Source: Dyadobacter sp. CY356
Lineage (GTDB): Bacteria > Bacteroidota > Bacteroidia > Cytophagales > Spirosomataceae
Direction of reading: 5' to 3'
Length of the DNA: 64,000 bases
Assembly (NCBI RefSeq): GCF_021440195.1
Contig: NZ_JAJTSZ010000003.1
Coordinates: 496,001-560,000, forward strand
In this document: positions 54,515-62,522 of the stretch, piece after piece
Position numbering within the stretch: the stretch's first letter is position 1
How the letters are laid out: each line of letters begins with the position of its first letter
Notes under the pieces: model-generated
Told to the model about the DNA's origin: nothing
The model's input: the letters and a program-made list of their open reading frames with translations, nothing else
The model's database searches: none
Position numbers and translations under genes: made by a program

Positions 54515-54994
54515 TTATTCGTGGTTAAAATTATTGATCTGGCCTGATTTTACTTTACCTTTCTCTGACAATGCATGTTCGGAAGAGCGTTTCATGGTTT
54601 TGATAAAGTCCACTTTTTTAAATCTTAACGCACTCCAGTCTTCATCTATCGCTACCATTCTTACAGGTTCCAGATCATAATTTCCCATGATCTTCCAACC
54701 TGTGTCGCGGTTAAAATCGCATTTATATTTCTTCGAAGTTCCTTTTGGATAACACATCCATACCACCGCATCGCCTTTTAGCTTTGGGGCCAATTTTGGG
54801 ATCAGCTGGTCAATTTCAGTTTGTTTGGTAACAAACACCAGAATAAAATCAATTTCGGTTGCTTCATGAAGAGAATGCACGACCACAGTTTCGTCGCGGA
54901 TGCTTTCCAGATTTATTTCAAAAGAATCCGGGGCATTAAGCACAACGACTGTTCTTTGATTTTTTAAATTTAACTTTTTGAAAACAGCATCCAT
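54515..54994 (-). CDS. conserved hypothetical protein, DUF3052-like
   Basis: A 159-residue cytoplasmic protein without leader. It has alternating strand-helix elements like a small Rossmann-type fold: RTVVVLNAPDSFEINL, IDFILVFVTKQTEIDQLIPK, GDAVVWMCYPKGTSKKYKCD and the terminal DEDWSALRFKKVDF. The order 'strand, polyanion, GDAVVWMxYPKGxS, GW, DxDWSALRF' reminds me of DUF3052, but I cannot confirm it. The tail is Lys/Ser-rich and probably disordered. No catalytic motif. It lies 79 bp downstream of the VOC gene on the same strand, possibly an operon. Confidence 0.7.
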   Translation of the reverse strand: MDAVFKKLNLKNQRTVVVLNAPDSFEINLESIRDETVVVHSLHEATEIDFILVFVTKQTEIDQLIPKLAPKLKGDAVVWMCYPKGTSKKYKCDFNRDTGWKIMGNYDLEPVRMVAIDEDWSALRFKKVDFIKTMKRSSEHALSEKGKVKSGQINNFNHE

Positions 54995-55073
54995 TTTTTG
55001 AATAATTTATTTCCAGGTATAATGCGAATGACTTTTGTAAAAGTAGTCTGCTTTAAATACTTCAATATAAAAC

Positions 55074-55481
55074 CTACGCATGAATATTGGTACTGATCAT
55101 CCATTTTTTACCAAAAGGATCGGTAAGCTGACCCAGCCAGGCACCCCAGAATTGTTTTTCAAAAGGCATGGTGATTTTTCCGTCAGCCGCTAATTGGTTA
55201 AATATTTCTTTGGCCTTCAATTCGTCATCAAAACCTATGGATAAATCAATACCATTTCCTTCTTTAATTTCAACACCGGGAAATGCATCGCAGGCCATAA
55301 GCGTATTGTCTCCAAAATCCAGCTGACAATGCATGATTTTCTCTTTATGGCTTTCAGGAATATCCATAGGCGCACTTTTATAATAATCTTTATAAACAAT
55401 TTTTCCATTGAATACGGTAAGGTAAAACGATATTGCTTCCTCACACTTACCTTCGAAATTTAGATAGGGAATTAATTTCAT
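55074..55481 (-). CDS. VOC-family (PhnB-like glyoxalase-fold) protein
   Basis: A 135-residue protein of the vicinal-oxygen-chelate superfamily, PhnB/3-demethylubiquinone-methyltransferase-like subgroup. It starts LIPYLNFEGKCEEAISFYLT and has MHCQLDFGDNTLMACDAFPG, IGFDDELKAKEIFNQLAADG, FEKQFWGAWLGQLTDPFGKK and WMISTNIHA, the complete small-protein pattern. Metal ligands of true glyoxalases are not fully evident. Function is unassigned for most such proteins. Divergent from the AraC-type regulator, 131 bp apart. Confidence 0.9.
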   Translation of the reverse strand: MKLIPYLNFEGKCEEAISFYLTVFNGKIVYKDYYKSAPMDIPESHKEKIMHCQLDFGDNTLMACDAFPGVEIKEGNGIDLSIGFDDELKAKEIFNQLAADGKITMPFEKQFWGAWLGQLTDPFGKKWMISTNIHA

Positions 55482-55612
55482 AGTATTAATTGATTATAGT
55501 ACAGGACAAAATTAAGTATATTGCCGTAGTAAATTAAAGGCTTAAAAAGTCATCCTGAAGGGGTGTTTAAGACAAAAAATATATACTTTAGTCATATACT
55601 AACAAAACGAAA

Positions 55613-56608
55613 ATGATACAATTAGCGCTCTTGATTACAAAAAGACATCGTTTACTAAGTGTAGCAGCAATTTTGGATGTTTTCGAATCAGTAAACAGAT
55701 TTTACCAGGCTCAGGGAAAATCTTCATTTTTTGATATAAAATTATTCAGTCTGCCAGCGGAATCTTCGGGCCAGACATTTGGCAAATATGAGCTTCTTCC
55801 TATTGAAGTTCTGGAAAAGCAGGATTTGATATTGATTCCCGCTTTTGCTGCGGATGTAACTGAAATTGCGGTTGGTGAAAACATCCGGTTCGTCCCATGG
55901 CTTCAACAGCAGTATCAGATCGGTGCGGAAATAGCCAGTTTTTGTACAGGAGCATTTTTATTGGCTGCGACAGGCTTGCTAAATGGGAAAAGTGCAACTA
56001 CGCATGTAAACGCGACTTCGGCCTTTGCCAATAGTTTTCCGGCAGTTCGTTTGTATGGAGATGCCATCGTGACAGATGAGGATGGGATTTACACCAGCGG
56101 TGGAGCAACGAGCAGTTTTCATTTAATGCTTCATTTGCTGAAAATATATTGCGGCAGGGAAGTGGTGCTCCATATTGCCAAATTGTTTGCCATTGATATG
56201 GACCGGGAGCAGCAGGCATATTTCGGAACCTTTCAACCTCCTCAAAATCATGGGGATAATCTGGTGACGATGGCACAAAAGAAAATTGAAAATGCCTATC
56301 AGGAGTCCAGTACTATTGAAGCAATGATTCAGGATATTCCAGCAAGCAGACGAAATGTGGTACGAAGATTTAAACTTGCAACCGGCGTTACCCCCATAGA
56401 ATATTTACAAAAGACCAGAATTGAGGCAGCCAAAAAGTTACTGGAATTAACCGATCAGAGTGTACTGGAAGTAATGCTAAATTCGGGTTATAATGACTTG
56501 AAAGCATTTCGTCAGTTATTTAAAAAAAGTGCGGGTATGACGCCAAAATCATATCGTGAGAAATTTAACGTAGGTAGAATGGAAGGTATAGGTTATGCGG
56601 CGAAGTAA
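55613..56608 (+). CDS. GlxA-type transcriptional regulator (DJ-1/PfpI plus AraC HTH)
   Basis: A 331-residue regulator. The N-terminal domain (1-190) is DJ-1/PfpI-like (LILIPAFAADVTEIAVGENI; the nucleophile-elbow segment ASFCTGAFLLAATGLLNGKS; ATTHVNATSAFANSFPAV; GIYTSGGATSSFHLMLHLL). The C-terminal domain (about 225-330) has two AraC helix-turn-helices (SRRNVVRRFKLATGVTPIEY; SVLEVMLNSGYNDLKAFRQL, then FKKSAGMTPKSYREKF). The DJ-1 domain in this group senses rather than cleaves. Target genes are not known; the divergent VOC gene is the simplest candidate. Confidence 0.92.
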   Translation: MIQLALLITKRHRLLSVAAILDVFESVNRFYQAQGKSSFFDIKLFSLPAESSGQTFGKYELLPIEVLEKQDLILIPAFAADVTEIAVGENIRFVPWLQQQYQIGAEIASFCTGAFLLAATGLLNGKSATTHVNATSAFANSFPAVRLYGDAIVTDEDGIYTSGGATSSFHLMLHLLKIYCGREVVLHIAKLFAIDMDREQQAYFGTFQPPQNHGDNLVTMAQKKIENAYQESSTIEAMIQDIPASRRNVVRRFKLATGVTPIEYLQKTRIEAAKKLLELTDQSVLEVMLNSGYNDLKAFRQLFKKSAGMTPKSYREKFNVGRMEGIGYAAK

Positions 56609-56671
56609 CATTTTCTTCCAGTACATTTAAACCAATGGCTAGCTGATTGTGTCAAAGTTCTGTTCTTAAGA

Positions 56672-59140
56672 ATGTATCTTCATTGTTTCCGATTGTTACT
56701 TAAACATCCAGCTATGTTAGCCATGCCAAAAAGTATAATACTTGCAATTGTTTTTCTGATTTGTCTGAGCGTGGTATCGGTTAAGGCGCAGGATACCTGG
56801 CCGAAAGAAATTCCTTACGCAGGCGGCGGAACGATCGCGATTTATCAGCTGCAGCCTGAAAAACTTTCCGGTGACAATGTGACGGCCCGTGCTGCGGTTT
56901 CCATCCGTAAAAAATCAGGTGATGAACCGGTTTTTGGTGCAATGTGGATTCAAGGGCAATTATCTGCCGGTAATAATGCAACATTGAAAAATGTTACAGT
57001 GCGGCAATCAAAATTTGCAGATAATGATAATATTGATACAGACAATTTCAGAAAATCGGTTGAGCAGGGTTTTTCAAATTTGCGTGTCCAATTTTCCAGA
57101 GATGATATTCAGGCAGCTATCAATCAGGAACAAAGTGCCGAAAATTTAAAAAATGATGCCCCGTTAATTATCTACCGCGACAAACCCACTACGCTTATCG
57201 TGCTAGATGGAGAGCCGGTGGAAGAGAGAGATGACGATCTGCAAATGATAAGGGTCGTGAATACGCCATATTTGATCGTCAAAAATCCTGATGATAATAA
57301 GTATTATTTGTATGGCGGAAGTTTCTGGTATACATCCAACCGGGTTAAAGATGGCTGGGGTTATGTCAAAAATATCCCGTCCAGAATCAAATCCGTTGAT
57401 GCCAAAATGAATGAAGAGGAGAAAAAAGCTTCTTCTGAAAATGATGACATATATAAATTTACTACGCCAACAGATATTCTTGTTGTAACAGAGCCGGCTG
57501 AAATAATTCAAACCGAAGGAAAGCCAACTTATCAGGCAGTGCAGGGTTCTACGCTCTTGTATGTCAACAATTCCCTTGACGAGATTTTTAAAGATATCGA
57601 CAGTCAGAAAAATTATATTTTAATTGCCGGAAGGTGGTATAACAGTACTTCTCTGAATGGCCCATGGCAATATGTGCCGCAAAATTCCTTACCACCTGCT
57701 TTTGCAAATATTCCCGCTGGTTCAGAAAAGGACGGTGTTCTGGCGAGTGTTGCAGGGACCGAAGAAGCCGATGACGCATTGATGGAAGCACAAATTCCGC
57801 AAACTGCAAAAGTGGACCGGAGCACAGCCAGGGTAGAAGTTAATTATGATGGAGAACCACGTTTTGTACCGATTCAGGGCACTAATCTGTCTGTTGCGGA
57901 AAATGCTGATATTACGGTTATGCAAGCTGCAAATAACCAGTTTTATGCGCTTGAAAACGGAATCTGGTTTATCAGCAATAATCCTTACGGCCCATGGCAG
58001 GTTGCTAATGAACGGCCATCGGATGTAGATAGAATTCCTCCGAGCAACGCGGCATATAACGCCCGTTATGTATACATTTATGAAACTACACCTCAGTATG
58101 TGTACGTTGGATACACTCAGGGTTACATGGGGAATTACATTTATGGACCTACGGTTGTCTGGGGTACTGGCTGGCATTACCGTCCGTGGCGGGGAAGATA
58201 TTATCGGCCACGCCCGGTAACCTGGGGGTTTGGTATGCATTATAATCCCTGGGCCGGTTGGTCTATGAGTTTTGGTTTAGGATTTAATGTGGGTTGGTAT
58301 CATTATGGCCGTTCGCGTCCTAACTATGGTGGCTGGTTTGGGCCTCCTGCGTATCGTCCTCCTTATCGTCCATGGGGTTGGAATGGTGGATATTATGGAA
58401 GCCGGCCAGGCAATGGAGGTTATACAAATCGTCCAAGACCAAATATGACGATCAACCGTCCGGTTAATGGAAATAGGAATGGAAGACCGGATTATGGAAA
58501 TAATAATAACAATTTATACCGTGACAGAAAATCTGTTGTGGCCACGCGGGATAACGTTTTCAGGCCAGCGGTGGTAAGACCAAATTCGGGTAGGACTAAT
58601 GTTACCAGACCGGTTACAGGAAATGATCAAAATGGGCGTCCGGGAAATGGCAGACCATCAACTGGTTCGGGGCAAACGACTTTTCCTGACAGAACAAGGC
58701 CATCAACCGGAAATGGACAAAATACAGGCCGCCCGGATTTGACACGTCCTTCAACAGGCAGAGATCAAAATACAATTCCTGACAGAACACGTCCAACAAT
58801 TGGAAACGGACAAAATAGCCGGCCTAATATTACTCAGCCATCAACTGGAAGTAGTCCTGATCGGACGAGGCCTTCAATAGGAAATGGACAAAATGCACGG
58901 CCTGATATTAGCCGGCCTGCAAATGGATCTGATCTAAATGCTCGTCCAAATATTTCGCGCCCAATTAACAGGCCGGATCAGCCTGTTCGACAATCTTTTC
59001 CGCAAAACAATCGGGAAAACGCTCGTCCCTCTGTGACGCCGAATCAAAATCGGGCACCGCAGAACAGACAACCTGCTGCAAACCCAAATCCACAGCGCAA
59101 TGCATCTCCTCGTGCTAACCCACGCGGAAGAGAGCAATAG
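56672..59140 (+). CDS. exported protein with Trp/Tyr/Gly-rich region and Pro/Thr/Gly/Asn repeat tail
   Basis: An 822-residue uncharacterised protein. The true start is probably Met15 or Met18 (56714 or 56723), which puts the signal peptide (SIILAIVFLICLSVVSVKAQ) at the N-terminus. Residues about 45-480 form a repeated-looking globular part with several similar segments (LIVLDGEPVEERDDD, VTEPAEIIQTEGKPTYQAVQ, VEVNYDGEPRFVPIQGTNLS, each followed by NxLYxVxN or ENGxW/SNNPYGPWQV). Residues about 480-570 are rich in Trp, Tyr, Gly and Arg (WHYRPWRGRYYRPRPVTWGF). The tail consists of tandem repeats of about 17 residues. It resembles proteins annotated 'carbohydrate-binding family V/XII', without catalytic motif. 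Function unknown; surface or matrix protein likely. Confidence 0.75.
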   Translation: MYLHCFRLLLKHPAMLAMPKSIILAIVFLICLSVVSVKAQDTWPKEIPYAGGGTIAIYQLQPEKLSGDNVTARAAVSIRKKSGDEPVFGAMWIQGQLSAGNNATLKNVTVRQSKFADNDNIDTDNFRKSVEQGFSNLRVQFSRDDIQAAINQEQSAENLKNDAPLIIYRDKPTTLIVLDGEPVEERDDDLQMIRVVNTPYLIVKNPDDNKYYLYGGSFWYTSNRVKDGWGYVKNIPSRIKSVDAKMNEEEKKASSENDDIYKFTTPTDILVVTEPAEIIQTEGKPTYQAVQGSTLLYVNNSLDEIFKDIDSQKNYILIAGRWYNSTSLNGPWQYVPQNSLPPAFANIPAGSEKDGVLASVAGTEEADDALMEAQIPQTAKVDRSTARVEVNYDGEPRFVPIQGTNLSVAENADITVMQAANNQFYALENGIWFISNNPYGPWQVANERPSDVDRIPPSNAAYNARYVYIYETTPQYVYVGYTQGYMGNYIYGPTVVWGTGWHYRPWRGRYYRPRPVTWGFGMHYNPWAGWSMSFGLGFNVGWYHYGRSRPNYGGWFGPPAYRPPYRPWGWNGGYYGSRPGNGGYTNRPRPNMTINRPVNGNRNGRPDYGNNNNNLYRDRKSVVATRDNVFRPAVVRPNSGRTNVTRPVTGNDQNGRPGNGRPSTGSGQTTFPDRTRPSTGNGQNTGRPDLTRPSTGRDQNTIPDRTRPTIGNGQNSRPNITQPSTGSSPDRTRPSIGNGQNARPDISRPANGSDLNARPNISRPINRPDQPVRQSFPQNNRENARPSVTPNQNRAPQNRQPAANPNPQRNASPRANPRGREQ
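58600..58980 (+). repeat. imperfect tandem repeats in the tail of the exported repeat protein
   Basis: Repeats of about 17-18 codons with consensus RPSTGNGQNxRPDxT, in about seven imperfect copies: RPSTGSGQ, RPSTGNGQN, RPSTGRDQN, RPTIGNGQN, QPSTGSSPD, RPSIGNGQN, RPANGSDLN. The array could vary in copy number between strains. Confidence 0.85.
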
Positions 59141-59156
59141 ATTAATTCAGTTTTCA

Positions 59157-59202
59157 TTTCTGCTGTCCCAATTAGTTGTCATGCATATTGGGACAGCAGA
59201 AA
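59157..59202 (+). terminator. terminator after the repeat protein, perfect 16-bp stem
   Basis: Arms 59157-59172 and 59187-59202 are perfectly complementary with a 14-nt loop, 16 bp after the stop of the exported protein. No long T-run follows, but the stem is strong (core CTGCTGTCCC). Confidence 0.7.
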
Positions 59203-59277
59203 CTGCTTTATTCGTAAGCAATTATTTTCGAATCCTATGATCAGTTACTGAACTAAATAATATCATAATTGTTTAAT

Positions 59278-59295
59278 TATGTAGTTGACTACATA
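59278..59295. promoter_or_regulatory. dyad element upstream of GNAT gene, candidate operator
   Basis: TATGTAG-TTGA-CTACATA, perfect 7-bp arms, ending 21 bp before the acetyltransferase start. The size and position suit a MarR- or GntR-like operator; the cognate regulator is unknown. Confidence 0.4.
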
Positions 59296-59316
59296 TAAAA
59301 TAACATAAATGAAACT

Positions 59317-59811
59317 ATGAACACCTCTATATTTATCAGTCCTATTTTCAACGACCATTGTCCTCAGATTCTGAATCTGATCTTACCCATTCAGCAAATA
59401 GAATTTAATGTACCGGTAACACTTGAAGGACAACCAGATTTACTGGATATTGAAACCCATTACCACAACACGGGCGGTGGATTTTGGGGAGCAAAAAAAG
59501 GGGATGAATTGGTTGGTTCTATTGCATTAATAGCTTTGGGAAATCATTCAGGAGCGATAAGAAAAATGTTTGTAAAGAAAGAATTCAGAGGAAAAGATAT
59601 TGGAACTGCCCAAATGTTACTTCAAAAACTGATTAATCATTGTAAGGAAAATGGTATTACCGATCTCTACTTAGGAACCGTTGATATGCTGAAAGCTGCA
59701 CATCGGTTTTACGAAAAGAATGGATTTGCCAAAATAAAAAGCGAAAATTTGCCAGTTTATTTTCCAAGAATGATGGGTGAAAATGTATATTATCATTTGA
59801 TTATAAATTAA
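59317..59811 (+). CDS. GNAT-family N-acetyltransferase
   Basis: A 164-residue cytoplasmic acetyl-CoA-dependent acetyltransferase. The GNAT core is clear: strand VGSIALIALGNHSGAIRKMF, then the acetyl-CoA pyrophosphate loop FVKKEFRGKDIGTAQMLLQ (R-G-K-D-I-G), and DLYLGTVDMLKAAHRFYEKN with GFAKI. Acceptor substrate unknown. It follows an operator-like palindrome and precedes a gene-poor stretch, and shows no linkage to neighbours. Confidence 0.9.
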   Translation: MNTSIFISPIFNDHCPQILNLILPIQQIEFNVPVTLEGQPDLLDIETHYHNTGGGFWGAKKGDELVGSIALIALGNHSGAIRKMFVKKEFRGKDIGTAQMLLQKLINHCKENGITDLYLGTVDMLKAAHRFYEKNGFAKIKSENLPVYFPRMMGENVYYHLIIN

Positions 59812-60518
59812 AACCTACGCTACTTTTTGGAAGAATGAGCTACATAAATTGGATAGTTAACAAAAGCACTATAAATATGCGTGCATTAACCGCATAGATC
59901 ATATTTGTAACCTTATAAAGTTTTTATAAAATAATTTTAATCGAAATGTCTTTGCGAAATACGTATAAAGGTGAGCGTTTTGATGGAAGTTATCTGAGAA
60001 AATTAATGATTTTACAGTTGAGAGAGTCACAAAAGAAGGAGTAGATTACCGTTAAATAAAAACTGATAGCTTTGAGTTTTCATTTTTATTAGAATTACAG
60101 AAGATTTATAATTCCTAAATTCCTAATATTAAATATTTGGGATGAAGTAAATCGATAAAAATCTAAATAATTACCTCCTCTTCATGAAATCTATGAGTAA
60201 TTCAGCATTCCGTAACGCTGTTCCATGTATTGGGACAACCAAAGAGTTATCCAGTCCTCTATCCCCGCAAATTCAGTTGGCATACTGCAAAACAATCGAT
60301 GATGTCAGTTGTAAAAATTTAAATTAGCCTTAACATATTCTAGTATTCATCAACAGATGATTTCTGCTGAGGGAATCGCTATGAACATTTGATACTCGTC
60401 TAAATTTCCAGGTTGAATACCTTTTTAGGGTATTCAACGGATGCCACATACTGCCTCAAAGGCGTTTGTGATTAATCCGCTATGTTGACAAATCTCCCTC
60501 CTCTAAATATTTAAAATT
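59812..60518. other. 707-bp gene-poor, AT-rich stretch
   Basis: No convincing gene. Two short plus-strand frames exist: 59946-60044 (32 codons, MSLRNTYKGERFDG...) and 60184-60327 (47 codons, MKSMSNSAFRNAVP...), neither with recognisable similarity. A 10-bp-arm hairpin (GTTGAATACC, 60412-60421 with 60429-60438) lies in the leader of the next gene. The stretch may be decayed genes or an extended 5' region. Confidence 0.6.
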
Positions 60519-61565
60519 ATGCAAATTATTACAAAAGTTTTAATTCTGATCATTACAATTTTATCATTTGAAAAGAGTTTTGGGCAAGCAGATCCAGGTT
60601 CTTCCGGAATGAGTTTTTCCCAGTCTATATTTCAGTTAAATGCTACGGGCAGCCTTGAAGTGGTGATAGGAAATTATTCCGGGGCTTTTTCAGCAGGCAA
60701 AGCTTTGACACCCTACGACGCAAATTTTATTATTACAATTCCTTATATTCTGAAAGTAAACGGAAATCTTGATTTTTCCAAAGTGCCATTCAGTGTTACC
60801 ATCGTGAGCCAAACCTCAACATTCGCTGGGTCAACCATAATAAAACTTACTGTGCCCGATGGAATTCCAAAGGGAAGCTTTGGAACTGTAAAAATACCGC
60901 TGAAAGCTATTAATGGTGATCAAAGGATTTTATATGCTACCATTGCAACGGAATTTAACCTTAGCTATCCGCCTTCGGGAAACTTAATTCCGGGCAATGA
61001 TCTGATGTCTACGCCGGTATCCGTTATTACTCCGCTGCCTGTTACTCTGCTGTCATTCACGGCGACGAAGGAAAATAAACAAGTGAATCTGGATTGGTCC
61101 ACAACCACGGAAATAAACAGTGACAGATTTGAAATTGAGCACAGTTTAAATGGAAAAGAATGGAATTTGATTGGGTCAATTGCTTCCGCTGTGGAAAGTA
61201 AAACCAGGCTGGATTATCGTTTTACACACGCAAATCCATCAGAATCGAATAATTATTATCGTTTGAAAATGATAGATAAGGATGAGACTTTTGATTTTAG
61301 TTCTATCAAAAAAGTTGAATTTGAAAATATAAATATTGAAATATATCCAAATCCGGTATCAGATCAGCTTACAATAAAGATGGGTAATTGGAATAATGTT
61401 GCCAATATACAGCTACTAAATCTTGTTGGAAATACGGTTTATGATTCAGGAAAGGACCCTTTAAAGTCAATTAATGTGGCAAATTTAAAACAAGGAATTT
61501 ATATAGTGAAAATTGGAAAAACTGACGGATCCTGGGCCACAGAGAAGATTATGATAGCAAGGTAG
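60519..61565 (+). CDS. secreted protein with T9SS type A C-terminal sorting domain
   Basis: A 348-residue exported protein (leader ITILSFEKSFGQ, about residue 22). The N-terminal 170 residues (SGMSFSQSIFQLNATGSLEV) form an unrecognised beta-rich domain. The middle has the segment PLPVTLLSFTATKENKQVNL with DWSTTTEINSDRFEIEHSL, the fibronectin-like module that often precedes sorting signals in Bacteroidetes. The C-terminal ~75 residues form the sorting domain: NIEIYPNPVSDQLTIKMGN, VANIQLLNLVGNTVYDSG, LKQGIYIVKIG, and the terminal basic strand TEKIMIAR. It should be exported by Sec, cross the outer membrane through SprA, and be released or anchored at the surface. Function of the N-domain unknown. 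Confidence 0.9.
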   Translation: MQIITKVLILIITILSFEKSFGQADPGSSGMSFSQSIFQLNATGSLEVVIGNYSGAFSAGKALTPYDANFIITIPYILKVNGNLDFSKVPFSVTIVSQTSTFAGSTIIKLTVPDGIPKGSFGTVKIPLKAINGDQRILYATIATEFNLSYPPSGNLIPGNDLMSTPVSVITPLPVTLLSFTATKENKQVNLDWSTTTEINSDRFEIEHSLNGKEWNLIGSIASAVESKTRLDYRFTHANPSESNNYYRLKMIDKDETFDFSSIKKVEFENINIEIYPNPVSDQLTIKMGNWNNVANIQLLNLVGNTVYDSGKDPLKSINVANLKQGIYIVKIGKTDGSWATEKIMIAR

Positions 61566-61593
61566 CTTGAGTGTCTTGTGATGCGGCGTTTTA

Positions 61594-61644
61594 AACAGTA
61601 AACTTCACCTTATGTAATTGTTACTTAATGTGAAGTTTACTGTT
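61594..61644. terminator. 15-bp perfect inverted repeat after sorting-domain protein
   Basis: Arms 61594-61608 and 61630-61644 (AACAGTAAACTTCAC and its complement) with a 21-nt loop, 29 bp after the stop and 80 bp before the convergent DUF72 stop. Probable bidirectional terminator; no long T-run. Confidence 0.6.
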
Positions 61645-61723
61645 CATCTGAAACAGCCCGCAGACTTGAGATGCGTTAGTCTGATTGGGAAAAAGGTAGA
61701 ATAAACCAGGAGATCACTAAAGA

Positions 61724-62458
61724 CTAAATTAATTCAATCATTTTTTGCGCATTCATCAAGGCATATCCATTTATATCATTGTTGAAATACGCCCAAATAT
61801 TATGTCCTTCTGACTTCCACAGTTTAAATTTTTCAGCATAGTCCATCAAGAAGCCGTCATCATAAAATGATGCATAAAGCCCGGTTGGGCCATGAAATCT
61901 GACATAAATATCTTGGGCGGTGATAGCTTCCAGGTATGGAAAATCCTTTGAATGAGCCAGTACCAGTGTAATACCAAATTTTTTCATGAGAAAAATACTT
62001 TCATCAGAATACCAGGATTCATGGCGTACCTCCATAGCAAATCTGTAATCCGTTTTCGTTTTTAGAATACGGTAAAATTCTTCAGTAAGTTCTTCATGAA
62101 AATGTACATTGGTTGGCAGCTGAATCAGGATTGGTCCCAGTTTTAATTTGATATCATCAAAAATGCTGCAAAATCTTTCCACAGGCTCTTCTGCATCATG
62201 AAGCTTTTTCATGTGGCTCAGGAATCTGCTCATTTTAGGACAAAAAACGAAATTATCGGGAACCTGTCTGACCCAGTTCTTAATCGTTTCATCCTTTGGT
62301 AGACGGTAAAAACTGGTATTGATTTCTGCCGTAAGAAACTGTTTGGAATAGTAAGAAAGGTAATCGACTGGTTTTAAGCCGGCAGGGTAATAAATCCCTG
62401 CCCAATGTTTATAACTCCAGCCCGAAGTTCCGATGTGAATTTTTTCTTTCTTATCCAT
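61724..62458 (-). CDS. DUF72 (YecE-like) TIM-barrel protein
   Basis: A 244-residue cytoplasmic protein with the DUF72 signature: HIGTSGWSYKHWAGIYYPAG, AEINTSFYRLPKDETIKNWV, VCPKMSRFLSHMKKL-like F-C-P-K-M-S-R, LGPILIQLPTNVHF, FAMEVRHESWYSDESIFLM and VRFHGPTGLYASFYDDG. The Glu-Val-Arg-His and Arg-Phe-His-Gly motifs are the family's conserved polar core. Activity is not established (a nuclease role has been suggested for some). It starts 65 bp after the GMC oxidoreductase stop on the same strand, so the two may be one transcript. Confidence 0.92.
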   Translation of the reverse strand: MDKKEKIHIGTSGWSYKHWAGIYYPAGLKPVDYLSYYSKQFLTAEINTSFYRLPKDETIKNWVRQVPDNFVFCPKMSRFLSHMKKLHDAEEPVERFCSIFDDIKLKLGPILIQLPTNVHFHEELTEEFYRILKTKTDYRFAMEVRHESWYSDESIFLMKKFGITLVLAHSKDFPYLEAITAQDIYVRFHGPTGLYASFYDDGFLMDYAEKFKLWKSEGHNIWAYFNNDINGYALMNAQKMIELI

Positions 62459-62522
62459 TGATGATCCGTTTAAGCGTCAGCGAATAAGAAAAAATCCTGC
62501 CAATGAGGTGGGCTGTGCAAAA

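Noticed and set aside
57722..58240. 172-codon minus-strand open frame within the exported repeat protein
   Set aside because: No start context or family similarity; the plus-strand gene is longer, has a signal peptide and continues on both sides.
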